DNA from: an uncultured Dorea sp.
Lineage (GTDB): Bacteria > Bacillota > Clostridia > Lachnospirales > Lachnospiraceae
Direction: 5' to 3'
DNA length: 56,692 nucleotides
Assembly (NCBI GenBank): GCA_910578455.1
Contig: CAJTQA010000019.1
Location: 1 to 56,692, forward strand
Each line of letters starts with the position of its first letter. Position 1 is the first letter of the stretch. A program made the position numbers and the translations under genes. The notes under the pieces are model-generated. The model saw only the letters and a list, made by a program, of their open reading frames with translations, made no database searches and was not told the DNA's origin. Positions 9,078 through 17,645 of this stretch are shown here, piece by piece.

Positions 9078-9839
9078 TTAAAGCCTCACCGGCACTCCCT
9101 GCCGCCGCAGATACTCTTTTACTTCCTTAATCTCAAGCTCCTTATAGTGGAACAGGGATGCCGCCAGCGCCGCGTCTGCCTTTGCGTCCGTAAGCGCCTC
9201 GTAAAAATGCTGCGGCGTGCCTGCGCCTCCCGATGCGATGACCGGAACAGAGACCGCCTCGGCAATAGTTCTTGTAAGCTCCGTGTCATACCCCGCCTTT
9301 GTTCCGTCGCAGTCCATGCTGGTGAGCAGGATTTCTCCCGCTCCGAGCCTTTCGGCACGTTTCGCCCATTCCACCGCGTCAATGCCCACATCGATGCGCC
9401 CGCCGTTTTTATAGATATTCCAGCCGCTGCCGTCCGCCCGCCGTTTTGCGTCGATCGCCACCACGACGCACTGGCTGCCGAACTTGTCCGCTGCATCCGA
9501 TATAAGCTCCGGCGTATTAATGGCAGAAGAATTAATGGAAATCTTGTCCGCCCCTTCTCTTAAAAGGGCGCGGAAGTCATCCACTGTGCGGATTCCTCCC
9601 CCCACGGTAAACGGGATGAACACCGTCTCCGCAACTCTTCGCACCATGTCCGCCACAGTATTCCTGCCGTCGGAAGATGCCGTGATATCCAGAAACACCA
9701 GCTCGTCAGCACCCGCCTTATCATACGCTTTCCCAATCTCCACCGGGTCCCCGGCATCCTTAAGGTTCACGAAGTTCACTCCCTTTACCACCCGTCCGTC
9801 TTTTACGTCCAGGCATGGGATAATCCTTTTTGTATGCAT
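9078..9839 (-). CDS. hisF: Imidazole glycerol phosphate synthase, cyclase subunit
   Basis: 253-residue (beta/alpha)8 barrel that, with HisH, turns PRFAR plus ammonia into IGP and AICAR in histidine synthesis. The catalytic Asp pair is visible in IPCLDVKDGRVVKG and in LLTSMDCDGTKAGYD. Phosphate-binding glycine turns GGGIRT and ASGGAGT are intact. The start has GGAGG 8 bases upstream. It follows hisH by 59 bp. No other his genes are in the window, so the pathway is split across the chromosome. Confidence 0.97.
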   Translation of the reverse strand: MHTKRIIPCLDVKDGRVVKGVNFVNLKDAGDPVEIGKAYDKAGADELVFLDITASSDGRNTVADMVRRVAETVFIPFTVGGGIRTVDDFRALLREGADKISINSSAINTPELISDAADKFGSQCVVVAIDAKRRADGSGWNIYKNGGRIDVGIDAVEWAKRAERLGAGEILLTSMDCDGTKAGYDTELTRTIAEAVSVPVIASGGAGTPQHFYEALTDAKADAALAASLFHYKELEIKEVKEYLRRQGVPVRL

Positions 9840-9898
9840 TTATCTTCCTCCACAAGTAATTTCTCTCAAATCACCCGTCTGTTCCTCTCCGGGCATAC

Positions 9899-10504
9899 TT
9901 ACAGTTCCACAAAATTCTTCAATATCTGAATCCCTACGTCGCCGCTCTTTTCCGGATGAAACTGACAGGCAAACACGTTTCCCTTCTCAACCGACGCATG
10001 GATATGCGCGCCGTAATCCGCCGATGCCGTAACAATGCCCTCATCCGCCGCTTTCAGGTAATAGGAATGTACAAAATAGACATACGGCTCCTCCGGAACT
10101 CCTGAAAACAGCCTGCCCCTGCGGGGAAATGTAAGGGAATTCCAGCCCATATGGGGAATCTTAAGCTCCGGGCGCTCCGGGATCCTCAGAACCTCCCCCT
10201 CCAATATTCCAAGCCCGGAGACTCCCGGAGACTCGTCACTCCTCTCAAACAAAAGCTGCAGCCCCAGGCATATCCCGAGAAACGGCATCTGTTTCTCCGC
10301 TACCTCATGAATCACGCCCTCCAATCCGTACTGCCGGATCTTCCCCATGGCATCGCCAAAGGAGCCGACTCCCGGCAAGATGACCTTGTCCGCCCCAAGG
10401 ATTACGTCTCTGTCTCTTGTGACGGCCGTCTCCTGTCCGAGATACAGCATCGCCTTTTCTACGCTTCTTATATTGCCCGCATCATAATCAATAATTGCTA
10501 TCAT
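9899..10504 (-). CDS. hisH: Imidazole glycerol phosphate synthase, glutaminase subunit
   Basis: 201-residue class I glutamine amidotransferase that supplies ammonia to HisF. The nucleophile elbow PFLGICLGLQLLFE contains the catalytic Cys and the CQFHPEKSG block the catalytic His and Glu. The N-terminal IDYDAGNIRSVEKA is typical for HisH. It starts 27 bp after the histidine kinase stop, so it may be read through from the two-component operon. Confidence 0.97.
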   Translation of the reverse strand: MIAIIDYDAGNIRSVEKAMLYLGQETAVTRDRDVILGADKVILPGVGSFGDAMGKIRQYGLEGVIHEVAEKQMPFLGICLGLQLLFERSDESPGVSGLGILEGEVLRIPERPELKIPHMGWNSLTFPRRGRLFSGVPEEPYVYFVHSYYLKAADEGIVTASADYGAHIHASVEKGNVFACQFHPEKSGDVGIQILKNFVEL

Positions 10505-10531
10505 CCTTTTTCATCCCTTTCTCCCGCCGCA

Positions 10532-11998
10532 TTACTTCACATCCAGCTCAAACCAGAACTCTACCCCGTTGTCATAATTGATGACCCCGTACTTCTGCCG
10601 GAAAGACTCCATGATGGCCTTCACGATAGAAAGGCCGATTCCGTTTCCTCCGTATTCCCTCGTATGCGCCTTGTCCACTTTATAAAATTTATCCCAGATT
10701 CTTCCAACGTCCTCCTCCGGAATCGCAGTTCCGGTATTAAACACCGTAACTCTCGCCTTATCCTGCAATATCTTTATCTTCACTTCAATGATCTTCTCAA
10801 GGCTCACATGGTGGAATGCATTGCTCACATAGTTTCTCACCACCTGCTCGACCTTATATTCGTCCGCCCACACATACACTGGCGTTTCCTGCCTGAATAT
10901 CACCTCCACGCCGTCCTGCTGCGCCAAGATATCCATACTCTGTAGGATGCCCCGGACAAGCTCCGTCAGGTCAAACCTCTCAAACTTCATCTTCTCGTCG
11001 CCGAACTCCAGCTGATTTAACTCCAAAAGGCTCCTGACCATCTGATTCATCTTCGCCGCCTCGTCCATGATAACGTCACAGTAAAATTCCCTGCTCTCCG
11101 CATCATCCTTCACGCCCTCCTTTAATCCTTCCGCGTACCCCTGTATCAGGGCGATAGGCGTCTTAAGCTCGTGGGAGACATTCCCCAGGAAATCATTCCG
11201 CATCTGTTCAAGTTTCTCCTTCTGCTCAATATCCTTGAGCAGCCTATTATTTGCGCTCTTAAGCTCCGATATGGCGCTTTCCAGCCTCTCGGACATCCTG
11301 TTGAAATTGTCGCCCAGATTCCCGATCTCATTGGAACCGCCGCTTGTATACTTGGCATTAAAATCAAGATTCGCCATGCGCTCAGACAGCGCTGCCAGCT
11401 CCAGGATCGGTGCCGTCAGCCTCTTCGAAAAATACCAGATAAACAGTATGCATACCGCCACTGCCGCACACCCGATATAGATTAAAAACCGGTTGGAAAT
11501 CTCCGCACTTTCCTTAATGCTCTCAATCGGGCTGCGGATGAGAAAGACGCTCCCGTCATCAAAGGTTCCCCACATCTCGATATACTCTTCCTTATTCCAG
11601 GGATTCCGGCTCCGGGCAATTTCGTATTCCTCCGTACTTTCCAGTACTTTGCCTGTCTTTTGCGCCTGGTTGAGCATGTACCCTGCCAGCTGCCGTTTCA
11701 GCATATCCATGTCATTTACATTCGTAAACATGCGTGAATACGTCTCATCCACAATCAGGTACGACAGATTGTTGTTTTCAGCAATCTGCCATATTTCCTC
11801 CAGTTCTTCCTGAGTTTCTATGGAGCCGCTCTCCATGGCGCCTTTAAGCCTTGCGTACATCTTTATAAACGCGTCTTCCTTCTGGCTTACGTAGTAAGGC
11901 TCAAGGAAATTCATATTAATGAACAGGAGCGCAAAAAGAAGGCATCCCGTAAGCCCGACAAATATAGCGATCATCTGGCTTTTTATCGAATATTTCAT
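10532..11998 (-). CDS. Sensor histidine kinase
   Basis: 488-residue membrane kinase. A first helix (about residues 8-28), an extracytoplasmic sensor of about 140 residues, and a second helix (about 172-192, YIGCAAVAVCILFIWYF) precede a HAMP domain. The HisKA box NVSHELKTPIALIQGYAEGL carries the phosphorylated His. The ATPase domain shows an N box (VEQVVRNYVSNAFHH) and G boxes (GNGIGLSIV). It starts 2 bp after the response regulator stop, so the two are translationally linked. The stimulus is unknown; similarity to VanS/ResE-like kinases is general only. Confidence 0.93.
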   Translation of the reverse strand: MKYSIKSQMIAIFVGLTGCLLFALLFINMNFLEPYYVSQKEDAFIKMYARLKGAMESGSIETQEELEEIWQIAENNNLSYLIVDETYSRMFTNVNDMDMLKRQLAGYMLNQAQKTGKVLESTEEYEIARSRNPWNKEEYIEMWGTFDDGSVFLIRSPIESIKESAEISNRFLIYIGCAAVAVCILFIWYFSKRLTAPILELAALSERMANLDFNAKYTSGGSNEIGNLGDNFNRMSERLESAISELKSANNRLLKDIEQKEKLEQMRNDFLGNVSHELKTPIALIQGYAEGLKEGVKDDAESREFYCDVIMDEAAKMNQMVRSLLELNQLEFGDEKMKFERFDLTELVRGILQSMDILAQQDGVEVIFRQETPVYVWADEYKVEQVVRNYVSNAFHHVSLEKIIEVKIKILQDKARVTVFNTGTAIPEEDVGRIWDKFYKVDKAHTREYGGNGIGLSIVKAIMESFRQKYGVINYDNGVEFWFELDVK

Positions 11999-12000
11999 AC

Positions 12001-12678
12001 CTATGCCACCTCAAACTTATATCCCATCCCCCAGATTGTCTTGATATAATTCCCCTTCTCCCCCATCTTGCTCCGAAGCTTTTTCACATGGGTGTCTATT
12101 GTCCTGGCATCTCCAAAATAGTCATAGTTCCATACGTTATTTAATATTTTCTCCCTGGAAAGGGCGATTCCCTGATTCTCAACAAAATATGAGAGAAGCT
12201 CAAACTCCTTAAAGCTCAGTTCTATCCCCTTACCGTCTATGGTCACCTGATGGGCCGCCTTGTCAATCACGATCCCGCCCACATCCGATACTTCATCCGT
12301 GTTTAAGACATTGCTCCTGCGAAGGACAGCCTCCGCCCTCGCTACCAGTATCTTCGGGCTGAAAGGCTTGGAAATGTACTCATCCACCCCAAGCTCAAAT
12401 CCCTGCAGCTCATCCCTCTCTTCCGAACGGGCCGTCAGCATGATAACCGGAACCTTAGAAAACTGCCGTACCTCCCGGCACACCTGCCAGCCGTCCATCT
12501 TCGGCATCATCACGTCAAGGATGATAAGCGCGATATCTTTATCTTCGTAAAAAAGCTCCATCGCCCGCATCCCGTCTTCCGCCTCAAGCACTGAAAAGCC
12601 TTCCCTTTCAAGGAAATCACGCACCAGCTTTCTCATTCTTGCCTCATCATCTACTACAAGAACCTTTACCTTGTCCAT
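12001..12678 (-). CDS. OmpR/PhoB-family response regulator
   Basis: 225-residue two-component regulator. The receiver has the acidic pair (VDDEAR), phospho-acceptor Asp in LIILDVMMPKMDGW and the conserved Lys in EYISKPFSP. The C-terminal winged helix has the OmpR signature (SFKEFELLSYFVENQGIALS, then DARTIDTHVKKLRSKMG). The start has GGAGGT 9 bases upstream. A weak -10 TATACT (minus strand, 12732-12737) lies 55 bp before the gene. The partner kinase is encoded directly downstream. Confidence 0.95.
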   Translation of the reverse strand: MDKVKVLVVDDEARMRKLVRDFLEREGFSVLEAEDGMRAMELFYEDKDIALIILDVMMPKMDGWQVCREVRQFSKVPVIMLTARSEERDELQGFELGVDEYISKPFSPKILVARAEAVLRRSNVLNTDEVSDVGGIVIDKAAHQVTIDGKGIELSFKEFELLSYFVENQGIALSREKILNNVWNYDYFGDARTIDTHVKKLRSKMGEKGNYIKTIWGMGYKFEVA

Positions 12679-12776
12679 ATCCCGACCTCCGAATCTTCTT
12701 TTTCTGCCTGCATGTCTTCTTATTTCTCTATAGTATACCGCAAAATTATGTCTTCTTTGTGAAAGCTTTCAATAAT

Positions 12777-12823
12777 AAAAAATCGCCTGAATCCGGTTTT
12801 CCCCCGGAGCTTCAAGCGATTTT
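12777..12823 (-). terminator. Rho-independent terminator of tmRNA
   Basis: Minus-strand stem of about 19 bp with a few mismatches (arms near 12805-12823 and 12783-12796) closed by an A-rich loop and followed by a run of six T (12777-12782). It begins 4 bases after the mature tmRNA 3' end. Confidence 0.85.
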
Positions 12824-12826
12824 CAA

Positions 12827-13176
12827 TGGACCTGGCGGGAATTGAACCCGCGTCCGAAAGCCCATCCATCAGAGCATCTCCCATCACAGTCATTATATTA
12901 ACATTCCCTCTGCCGGCCACCTAATGACAGGTTGCCGGTTTCAGTAGCTTCATAAGTTCTTCCATTCCCTCAAAGCTTTGGGAACGAAGTGCTCCGCCTT
13001 GATGAAGCCGGTGTCTTAAGCAGCGGATGACCTAAGGCCGACTGCCGCCTTTAATTAGGCAGCGTACGCTAATTCTGTATTGTCTGCGTTTATATTTAAC
13101 TGGAACTTTTAACGTAGTGTCCCGCTACGGATGGCTTCTCCAACTTCCAAACCCCCGTCGAAACCAGTACAAGCCC
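12827..13176 (-). ncRNA. ssrA: Transfer-messenger RNA (tmRNA, 10Sa RNA)
   Basis: About 350 nt, the normal size. The 5' end GGGCTTG (13170-13176) pairs over seven positions with CAGGTCC at the 3' end (12828-12834), forming the acceptor stem with G-U pairs. The T arm GCGGG-TTCAATT-CCCGC is directly adjacent, and the 5' part has the GGTTTCGACGGGGG motif. The internal reading frame at 13055-13096 encodes NINADNTELAYAA and then TAA, the proteolysis tag. CCA is not encoded: the bases after the discriminator read TTG. It rescues stalled ribosomes with SmpB. The exact resume codon is uncertain. Confidence 0.95.
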
Positions 13177-13231
13177 TGACTGTATCATCATAATGACTGG
13201 TTTGCAGACTGTTTTTCGATTAGGTAGTTTC

Positions 13232-13261
13232 ATTATAAATGATTGCGGCTTATTTTGTCAA
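13232..13261 (-). promoter_or_regulatory. Sigma-A promoter of ssrA
   Basis: Minus-strand TTGACA (13256-13261) and TATAAT (13232-13237) with 18 bp between. Transcription should begin about 50 bases before the mature tmRNA 5' end, consistent with 5' processing by RNase P. Confidence 0.85.
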
Positions 13262-13267
13262 CCGGGT

Positions 13268-13313
13268 AAAAAAATAAGGCCGGAATAAGGTTCTCTTTCC
13301 TTATCCCGGCCTT
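13268..13313 (-). terminator. Rho-independent terminator of the fucose operon
   Basis: Arms at 13299-13313 and 13276-13290 pair over 15 bases with one G-U (AAGGCCGGGATAAGG against CCTTATTCCGGCCTT), followed by ATTTTTTT on the minus strand. It lies 15 bp after fucU and ends the ABC-fucKIU transcript. Confidence 0.92.
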
Positions 13314-13328
13314 AGCCGACAGCTTTAA

Positions 13329-13769
13329 TTATTCTACGACTACGCCTTTTTGCAGCATCACATTTGCATACAGCGCAGATTCGCCTGTAGCGATTATTGC
13401 ATACGCCGTTTTTGCCTCTTCATAAAATGCAAAACGCTCGATATTGCCGATGGCGTCCGCACCACGCCCGTCATACTTTGCAACAATCTCCTTGTATGTG
13501 TCCCAGATCGGAGTCTCCACATTGTCGCCCGGCATGACTTCCATAAGGTTCATAGGCTTTTCCACATAGGTGTCAAGAGGGAATACTTTCAGGATTGCCT
13601 CTAAAATCTCCGGCACCCCATGTCCGTCACAGCGGATGACAATTGCATTCTTCCCCATAGATTCTGCCGGGAAGTTGCCGTCGGAGATGACAAGCCTGTC
13701 GCTGTGCCCCATCTCGCACAGCACCTTCAAAAGCTCCGGCGATAATATTTTCGGAATTCCTTTTAACAT
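13329..13769 (-). CDS. fucU: L-fucose mutarotase (FucU/RbsD family)
   Basis: 146-residue cytoplasmic enzyme that interconverts alpha and beta anomers of L-fucose, supplying the form used by FucI. The N-terminal MLKGIPKILSPELLKVLCEM and GHSDRLVISDGNFPAES carry the conserved His and Asp of the family, and the C-terminal SALYANVMLQKGVV is typical. It is the last gene of the operon, 11 bp after fucI. Length and motif match FucU better than RbsD, as does the neighbourhood. Confidence 0.93.
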   Translation of the reverse strand: MLKGIPKILSPELLKVLCEMGHSDRLVISDGNFPAESMGKNAIVIRCDGHGVPEILEAILKVFPLDTYVEKPMNLMEVMPGDNVETPIWDTYKEIVAKYDGRGADAIGNIERFAFYEEAKTAYAIIATGESALYANVMLQKGVVVE

Positions 13770-13780
13770 ATCTTATCTCC

Positions 13781-15574
13781 TTATTTGTACAGCGGGCCGT
13801 ATACCGCGCATGCCCTGTAATCCTGTCCTTCTTTGTCTGCCCCGAATGCATTCCATGCCGCCGGCCTGAAGATATCCTCCTCCGGTACATTGTGCATGCA
13901 GACCGGAATCCTGAGCATAGACGCCATCGTGATAATGTCGGCGCCGATGTGTCCGTAGGAGATTGCCCCATGGTTTGCGCCCCAGTTATTCATTACGTCA
14001 TAAGCAGTCTTGAACGCGCCTTTGCCTGTGCATCTCGGCGCGAACCATGTACACGGCCATGTGTAGTCCGTCCTCTTCCACAGCGCGTCAGATACCTCGA
14101 AGGGGAGCTTGATCGTCCAGCCTTCTGCAATCTGGAGAACCGGCCCTAAGCCCCTTACCAGGTTCAGGCGGATCATCGTACAAGGCATCTGCGTATCTGT
14201 AAGGAAACGGGAAGAATATCCGCCTCCGCGGAAATATCCGTTATCTGCCGCATTCCATGTAGTAGCCTTCATGATGGCATCCTGATCCTCAGGCGTTACA
14301 TTGTACCACTCTTTCATCACGCCGTTGCCGTCAGCGTCCTTTGCCTCGCCGCAGGCATCAAGGCAGGCAGCGCCGGAGTTAATAAGGTGGATAAATCCGT
14401 CCGCCTCTTTTGCCTTTCCTTCAATCTCATATCCGGTCACTCTCTTAACCGCGTCGCCGCTCCAGTAAGTACGAACGTCTGCGAAAATCTGCGGGCGGTT
14501 TGTGAGCTGTTTCATAAACAGCATGCCAAGGCCGTTAAGCACGTCGTTCTCTGTCGCCAGGATGTACGGCTCTCTTGCCCCGTTCCAGTCAAAGGAGCTG
14601 TTAAGGATCGCCTCTGCAAAGTCTCCGTTCGGATAGAAGTCAGTCCACTGCCTCTGGCCCTGGAATCCGGCCGCCAGCGCATTGTGGCCAACCATCTCTT
14701 CCTCACACCCTTCCGGAAGGTTCTTATTGCCGCCCATAAGGTCTTTGATGATGACCGCCATCTTTACGACGAACTCAAACTGCTCTTCTTTTTCTTTTTC
14801 AGACTTCTGTAATTCCTCAGGATTCTTGTCAAATCCGATGTTGCATTTCTCCTTTGCCCATGCAAGAGCTTTCTTGAATTCTGCCTCATCGTAAACACCC
14901 TCGGTCATGCGGCGGATAATCTCCACCTCGTCAACAGATTCCACTCTCATGCCAAGATAGGATTCCATAAAATCAGAATCAATGATAGAGCCGCCGATAC
15001 CCATACAGATAGAACCAATCTGTAAGTAAGAAGTTCCTCTCATGGATGCTGCTGCAACTGCTGCACGAGCGAATCTCAGCAATTTTTCCTTAACATCTGC
15101 CGGAATCTCTGAATCGTCCGCATCCTGAACATCATGCCCGTAGATGCCGAATGCCGGAAGACCTTTCTGTGCATGGGTTGCGAGCACAGATGCAAGATAT
15201 ACGGCGCCCGGTCTCTCTGTGGCATTCAGCCCCCATACGCCCTTGATCGTATTGGGGTCCATATCCATTGTCTCAGAGCCGTAGCACCAGCATGGAGTCA
15301 CGGTAAGCGTGATATCCACGCCCTCTCTTTTGAACTTTTCAGCACATGCAGCCGTCTCAGCCACACGCCCGATGGTCGTGTCAGCGATGACAACCTTCAC
15401 CGGCTCACCATTTGAATACCGGATATTTTCCTCAAACAGCTTTTTCGCCGCATGAGCCATCCCCATCGTCTGATCTTCCAGAGATTCACGAACCTTAAGA
15501 GCTCCTCTTCTTCCGTCAATTGTAGGGCGGATGCCGATTACCGGCTGTCCTCCGATTAACCTGTTTTCTGCCAT
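13781..15574 (-). CDS. fucI: L-fucose isomerase
   Basis: 597-residue cytoplasmic ketol-isomerase, close to the 591 of the E. coli enzyme, converting L-fucose to L-fuculose with Mn2+. N-terminal GIRPTIDGRRGALKVRESLE is characteristic. Further conserved blocks are TVTPCWCYGSETMDMDP, GTSYLQIGSICMGIGGSI and SYGHIGADIITMASMLRIPV. D-arabinose is a common alternative substrate of the family. It lies between fucK (14 bp) and fucU (11 bp), fixing its role in fucose breakdown. Confidence 0.97.
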   Translation of the reverse strand: MAENRLIGGQPVIGIRPTIDGRRGALKVRESLEDQTMGMAHAAKKLFEENIRYSNGEPVKVVIADTTIGRVAETAACAEKFKREGVDITLTVTPCWCYGSETMDMDPNTIKGVWGLNATERPGAVYLASVLATHAQKGLPAFGIYGHDVQDADDSEIPADVKEKLLRFARAAVAAASMRGTSYLQIGSICMGIGGSIIDSDFMESYLGMRVESVDEVEIIRRMTEGVYDEAEFKKALAWAKEKCNIGFDKNPEELQKSEKEKEEQFEFVVKMAVIIKDLMGGNKNLPEGCEEEMVGHNALAAGFQGQRQWTDFYPNGDFAEAILNSSFDWNGAREPYILATENDVLNGLGMLFMKQLTNRPQIFADVRTYWSGDAVKRVTGYEIEGKAKEADGFIHLINSGAACLDACGEAKDADGNGVMKEWYNVTPEDQDAIMKATTWNAADNGYFRGGGYSSRFLTDTQMPCTMIRLNLVRGLGPVLQIAEGWTIKLPFEVSDALWKRTDYTWPCTWFAPRCTGKGAFKTAYDVMNNWGANHGAISYGHIGADIITMASMLRIPVCMHNVPEEDIFRPAAWNAFGADKEGQDYRACAVYGPLYK

Positions 15575-15588
15575 TTCATTGTCCTCCT

Positions 15589-17067
15589 TTATGATTGAAT
15601 AATAGTTTTAAATTTTTCATATGCAGCATCCCATTTTTCCTGATCTGCAGGTAGGTACTCATATGTCTGTTCCGATTTTTCAATAATGCTGCGCGCCTCT
15701 TTCACATCCCTGATTTCTCCAAGGGCCATAAGCTGAACCGCGATGTTTCCAAGGGCAGTAGCCTCCACCGGGCCTGCCAGCACCTTGCGTCCGCTGGCGC
15801 TCGCCGTCATCTGGCACAAAAGCCTGCTCTGTATCCCTCCCCCGATCATATTGATCACGGAAAAATGCTTTCCTGTGCACGCCTCAATCTGCTCCAGCGT
15901 GTAGCGGTATTTTAACGCCAGGCTCTGGTTGATGCAGCACATGATGTCTCCGATCGTCTCCGGCTCCGGCTGCCCGGTCCGCCTGCAAAACTCACGGATT
16001 CTTTTCGGAATGTTGCCCGCTGTGTTAAACTCCGGGGAATCCGGGTCAATAAAGCATACAAACGGCTCTGCCTTCCGGGCCATCTGCTCCAATTCCCCAA
16101 ACCCGTACTCGCGCCCCTCGCGAATCCACTGACGCCTGCTCTCCTGCGCCAGCCACAGTCCGATGATATTCTTAAGAAATGTAAACGTATCCCCATACCC
16201 GCCTTCATTACTTACATTAAATTCAAAAGATTCCTTTCCGATCACCGGTTCCTTAAGTTCCGTCCCGAACAGGCTCCATGTGCCGCAGCTAATGAACATG
16301 AAGTCCTCCTCCTGGGTCGGCACTGCCACCACGGCGCTCTGTGTATCATGGCTCGCCACAGCGATTACCTTTGCCGGTTCGATGCCAAGCTCATCACAGA
16401 TACCTTTAGAAATCTCTCCCACCACCGTACCGCTGGATACGATATCCGGAAAGATCTCCTTCGGAATCGATAGTGCACCGAGTATCCTCTCTGACCATAC
16501 CTTATTTTTCGCATCCATGAGCTGAGTCGTCGTCGCCATGGTATATTCTGCCTTTTTCTCCCCGGTCAGGAAGTAGCCGAAAAGATCCGGAGTGAGCAAA
16601 AGGGTCTTCGCCCTCTCTAACAGATGCGGCCGTTTTTTCACCAGGGAATAAAGCTGGAAGACGGTATTGAAATTCTCAAACTGATTCCCCGTCAGGTTAT
16701 AAAGCTCCTCCTTCGGGATTGCCTTAAACACTTCATCCTGCATCCCAAGCGTCCTGTCATCCCTGTAATGCACCGCGCTCTCAAGCAGTACGCCTTCTTC
16801 ATCTAACAGCCCGAAATCCACTCCCCAAGTGTCGATCCCGACGCTGTCAAAACCGCCTTTTTGTTTGGCTTTAAGCATCCCCTGCTTGATCTCAAAGAAC
16901 TGCCTTAAGGTGTCCCAGTACATGGTCTTTCCGATTACAACCGGATCGTTGGAAAACCGGTGCACCTCTTCCATGACAATCTTTCCGTCTTCGAGCCTTG
17001 CCAGGATCGCCCTGCCGCTTGACGCCCCAAAGTCAAACGCCAGAACCTGTTTTCTATTCTCTCCCAA
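15589..17067 (-). CDS. fucK: L-fuculokinase/rhamnulokinase-type FGGY kinase
   Basis: Sugar kinase of about 492 residues, RhaB/FucK type, phosphorylating L-fuculose at C1 to feed FucA. The N-terminal phosphate loop LAFDFGASSGRAILARLEDG and SVGIDTWGVDFGLLDEEG are typical of rhamnulokinases, and the C-terminal NMIGGGIQSRLLCQMTASA is the FGGY ATP site. The TTG at 17067 is preferred as start because the ATG at 17085 is followed at once by the GGAGGAGGAG ribosome site itself. Sequence alone does not separate fuculose from rhamnulose; the fucI neighbour points to fuculose. Confidence 0.88.
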   Translation of the reverse strand: MGENRKQVLAFDFGASSGRAILARLEDGKIVMEEVHRFSNDPVVIGKTMYWDTLRQFFEIKQGMLKAKQKGGFDSVGIDTWGVDFGLLDEEGVLLESAVHYRDDRTLGMQDEVFKAIPKEELYNLTGNQFENFNTVFQLYSLVKKRPHLLERAKTLLLTPDLFGYFLTGEKKAEYTMATTTQLMDAKNKVWSERILGALSIPKEIFPDIVSSGTVVGEISKGICDELGIEPAKVIAVASHDTQSAVVAVPTQEEDFMFISCGTWSLFGTELKEPVIGKESFEFNVSNEGGYGDTFTFLKNIIGLWLAQESRRQWIREGREYGFGELEQMARKAEPFVCFIDPDSPEFNTAGNIPKRIREFCRRTGQPEPETIGDIMCCINQSLALKYRYTLEQIEACTGKHFSVINMIGGGIQSRLLCQMTASASGRKVLAGPVEATALGNIAVQLMALGEIRDVKEARSIIEKSEQTYEYLPADQEKWDAAYEKFKTIIQS

Positions 17068-17105
17068 GACTCCTCCTCCTTCCATTCTGAATTTACAAAA
17101 TATCT

Positions 17106-17549
17106 TTAAAAGATTCCAAATATCTTTTCCCTGAACGAATCATGCAGCGTATCGTAATCCGTATATCCGATCTCGCTGTTTTTAAACCGCCCTTTCCACT
17201 CCGCGCAGATGCTGTCCGCGACCAGCCTGGAATCTTCGTGCCCTGTCTTAAGAATAGCCGGGAAAACATAATAGATCATGAAAAAGTTGATGTCAGCCTG
17301 CACAGTAGGAGAAATCTTCTTTTTCTCCCCTTTGCCAAAGGTTCTCTCCACGCCTTCTCCAAGCGCCGCCGCAATCTCCCCGGCCATCTTTTCCTTTTCC
17401 TCTGCCCCGTCCATCAATTCTGTCATCTCCTGAAAATAACATCCGTTTTTTTCAAGGAAAAGCCTCGTGTTCTCTTCGTAGGATTTCTTTTTCAGTTTTT
17501 TCATCATGCCGCCCATATTGTCAAACATTGCCTCTACATTTTCAAGCAT
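17106..17549 (-). CDS. Uncharacterised protein in the fucose operon
   Basis: 147 residues, soluble, rich in Lys and Glu, with no signal peptide or membrane segment. I recognise no domain. Visible traits are a helical N-terminus with MGGMMKKLKKK, a central KGEKKKISPTVQADINFFM and a C-terminal CAEWKGRFKNSEIGYTDYDTL. It lies between the binding-protein gene (after an intercistronic hairpin) and fucK, co-directional, so it should be expressed with the pathway. A regulatory, chaperone or substrate-channelling role would all be guesses. Confidence 0.7.
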   Translation of the reverse strand: MLENVEAMFDNMGGMMKKLKKKSYEENTRLFLEKNGCYFQEMTELMDGAEEKEKMAGEIAAALGEGVERTFGKGEKKKISPTVQADINFFMIYYVFPAILKTGHEDSRLVADSICAEWKGRFKNSEIGYTDYDTLHDSFREKIFGIF

Positions 17550-17579
17550 ATGATTTCCTCCCGCTATCCTTCATTGTCA

Positions 17580-17608
17580 AAAGGAATCGGAGTAAATCCG
17601 ATTCCTTT
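17580..17608 (-). terminator. Intercistronic hairpin after the binding-protein gene
   Basis: Perfect 12-bp stem (17580-17591 with 17597-17608) and 5-base loop, followed on the minus strand by only four T. It probably acts as a partial terminator or 3' stabiliser, letting the binding protein be made in excess over the downstream enzymes, as is common for ABC importers. Confidence 0.7.
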
Positions 17609-17645
17609 CTGCATGCATCAACGTATTTACTAACCAAAATAAATA

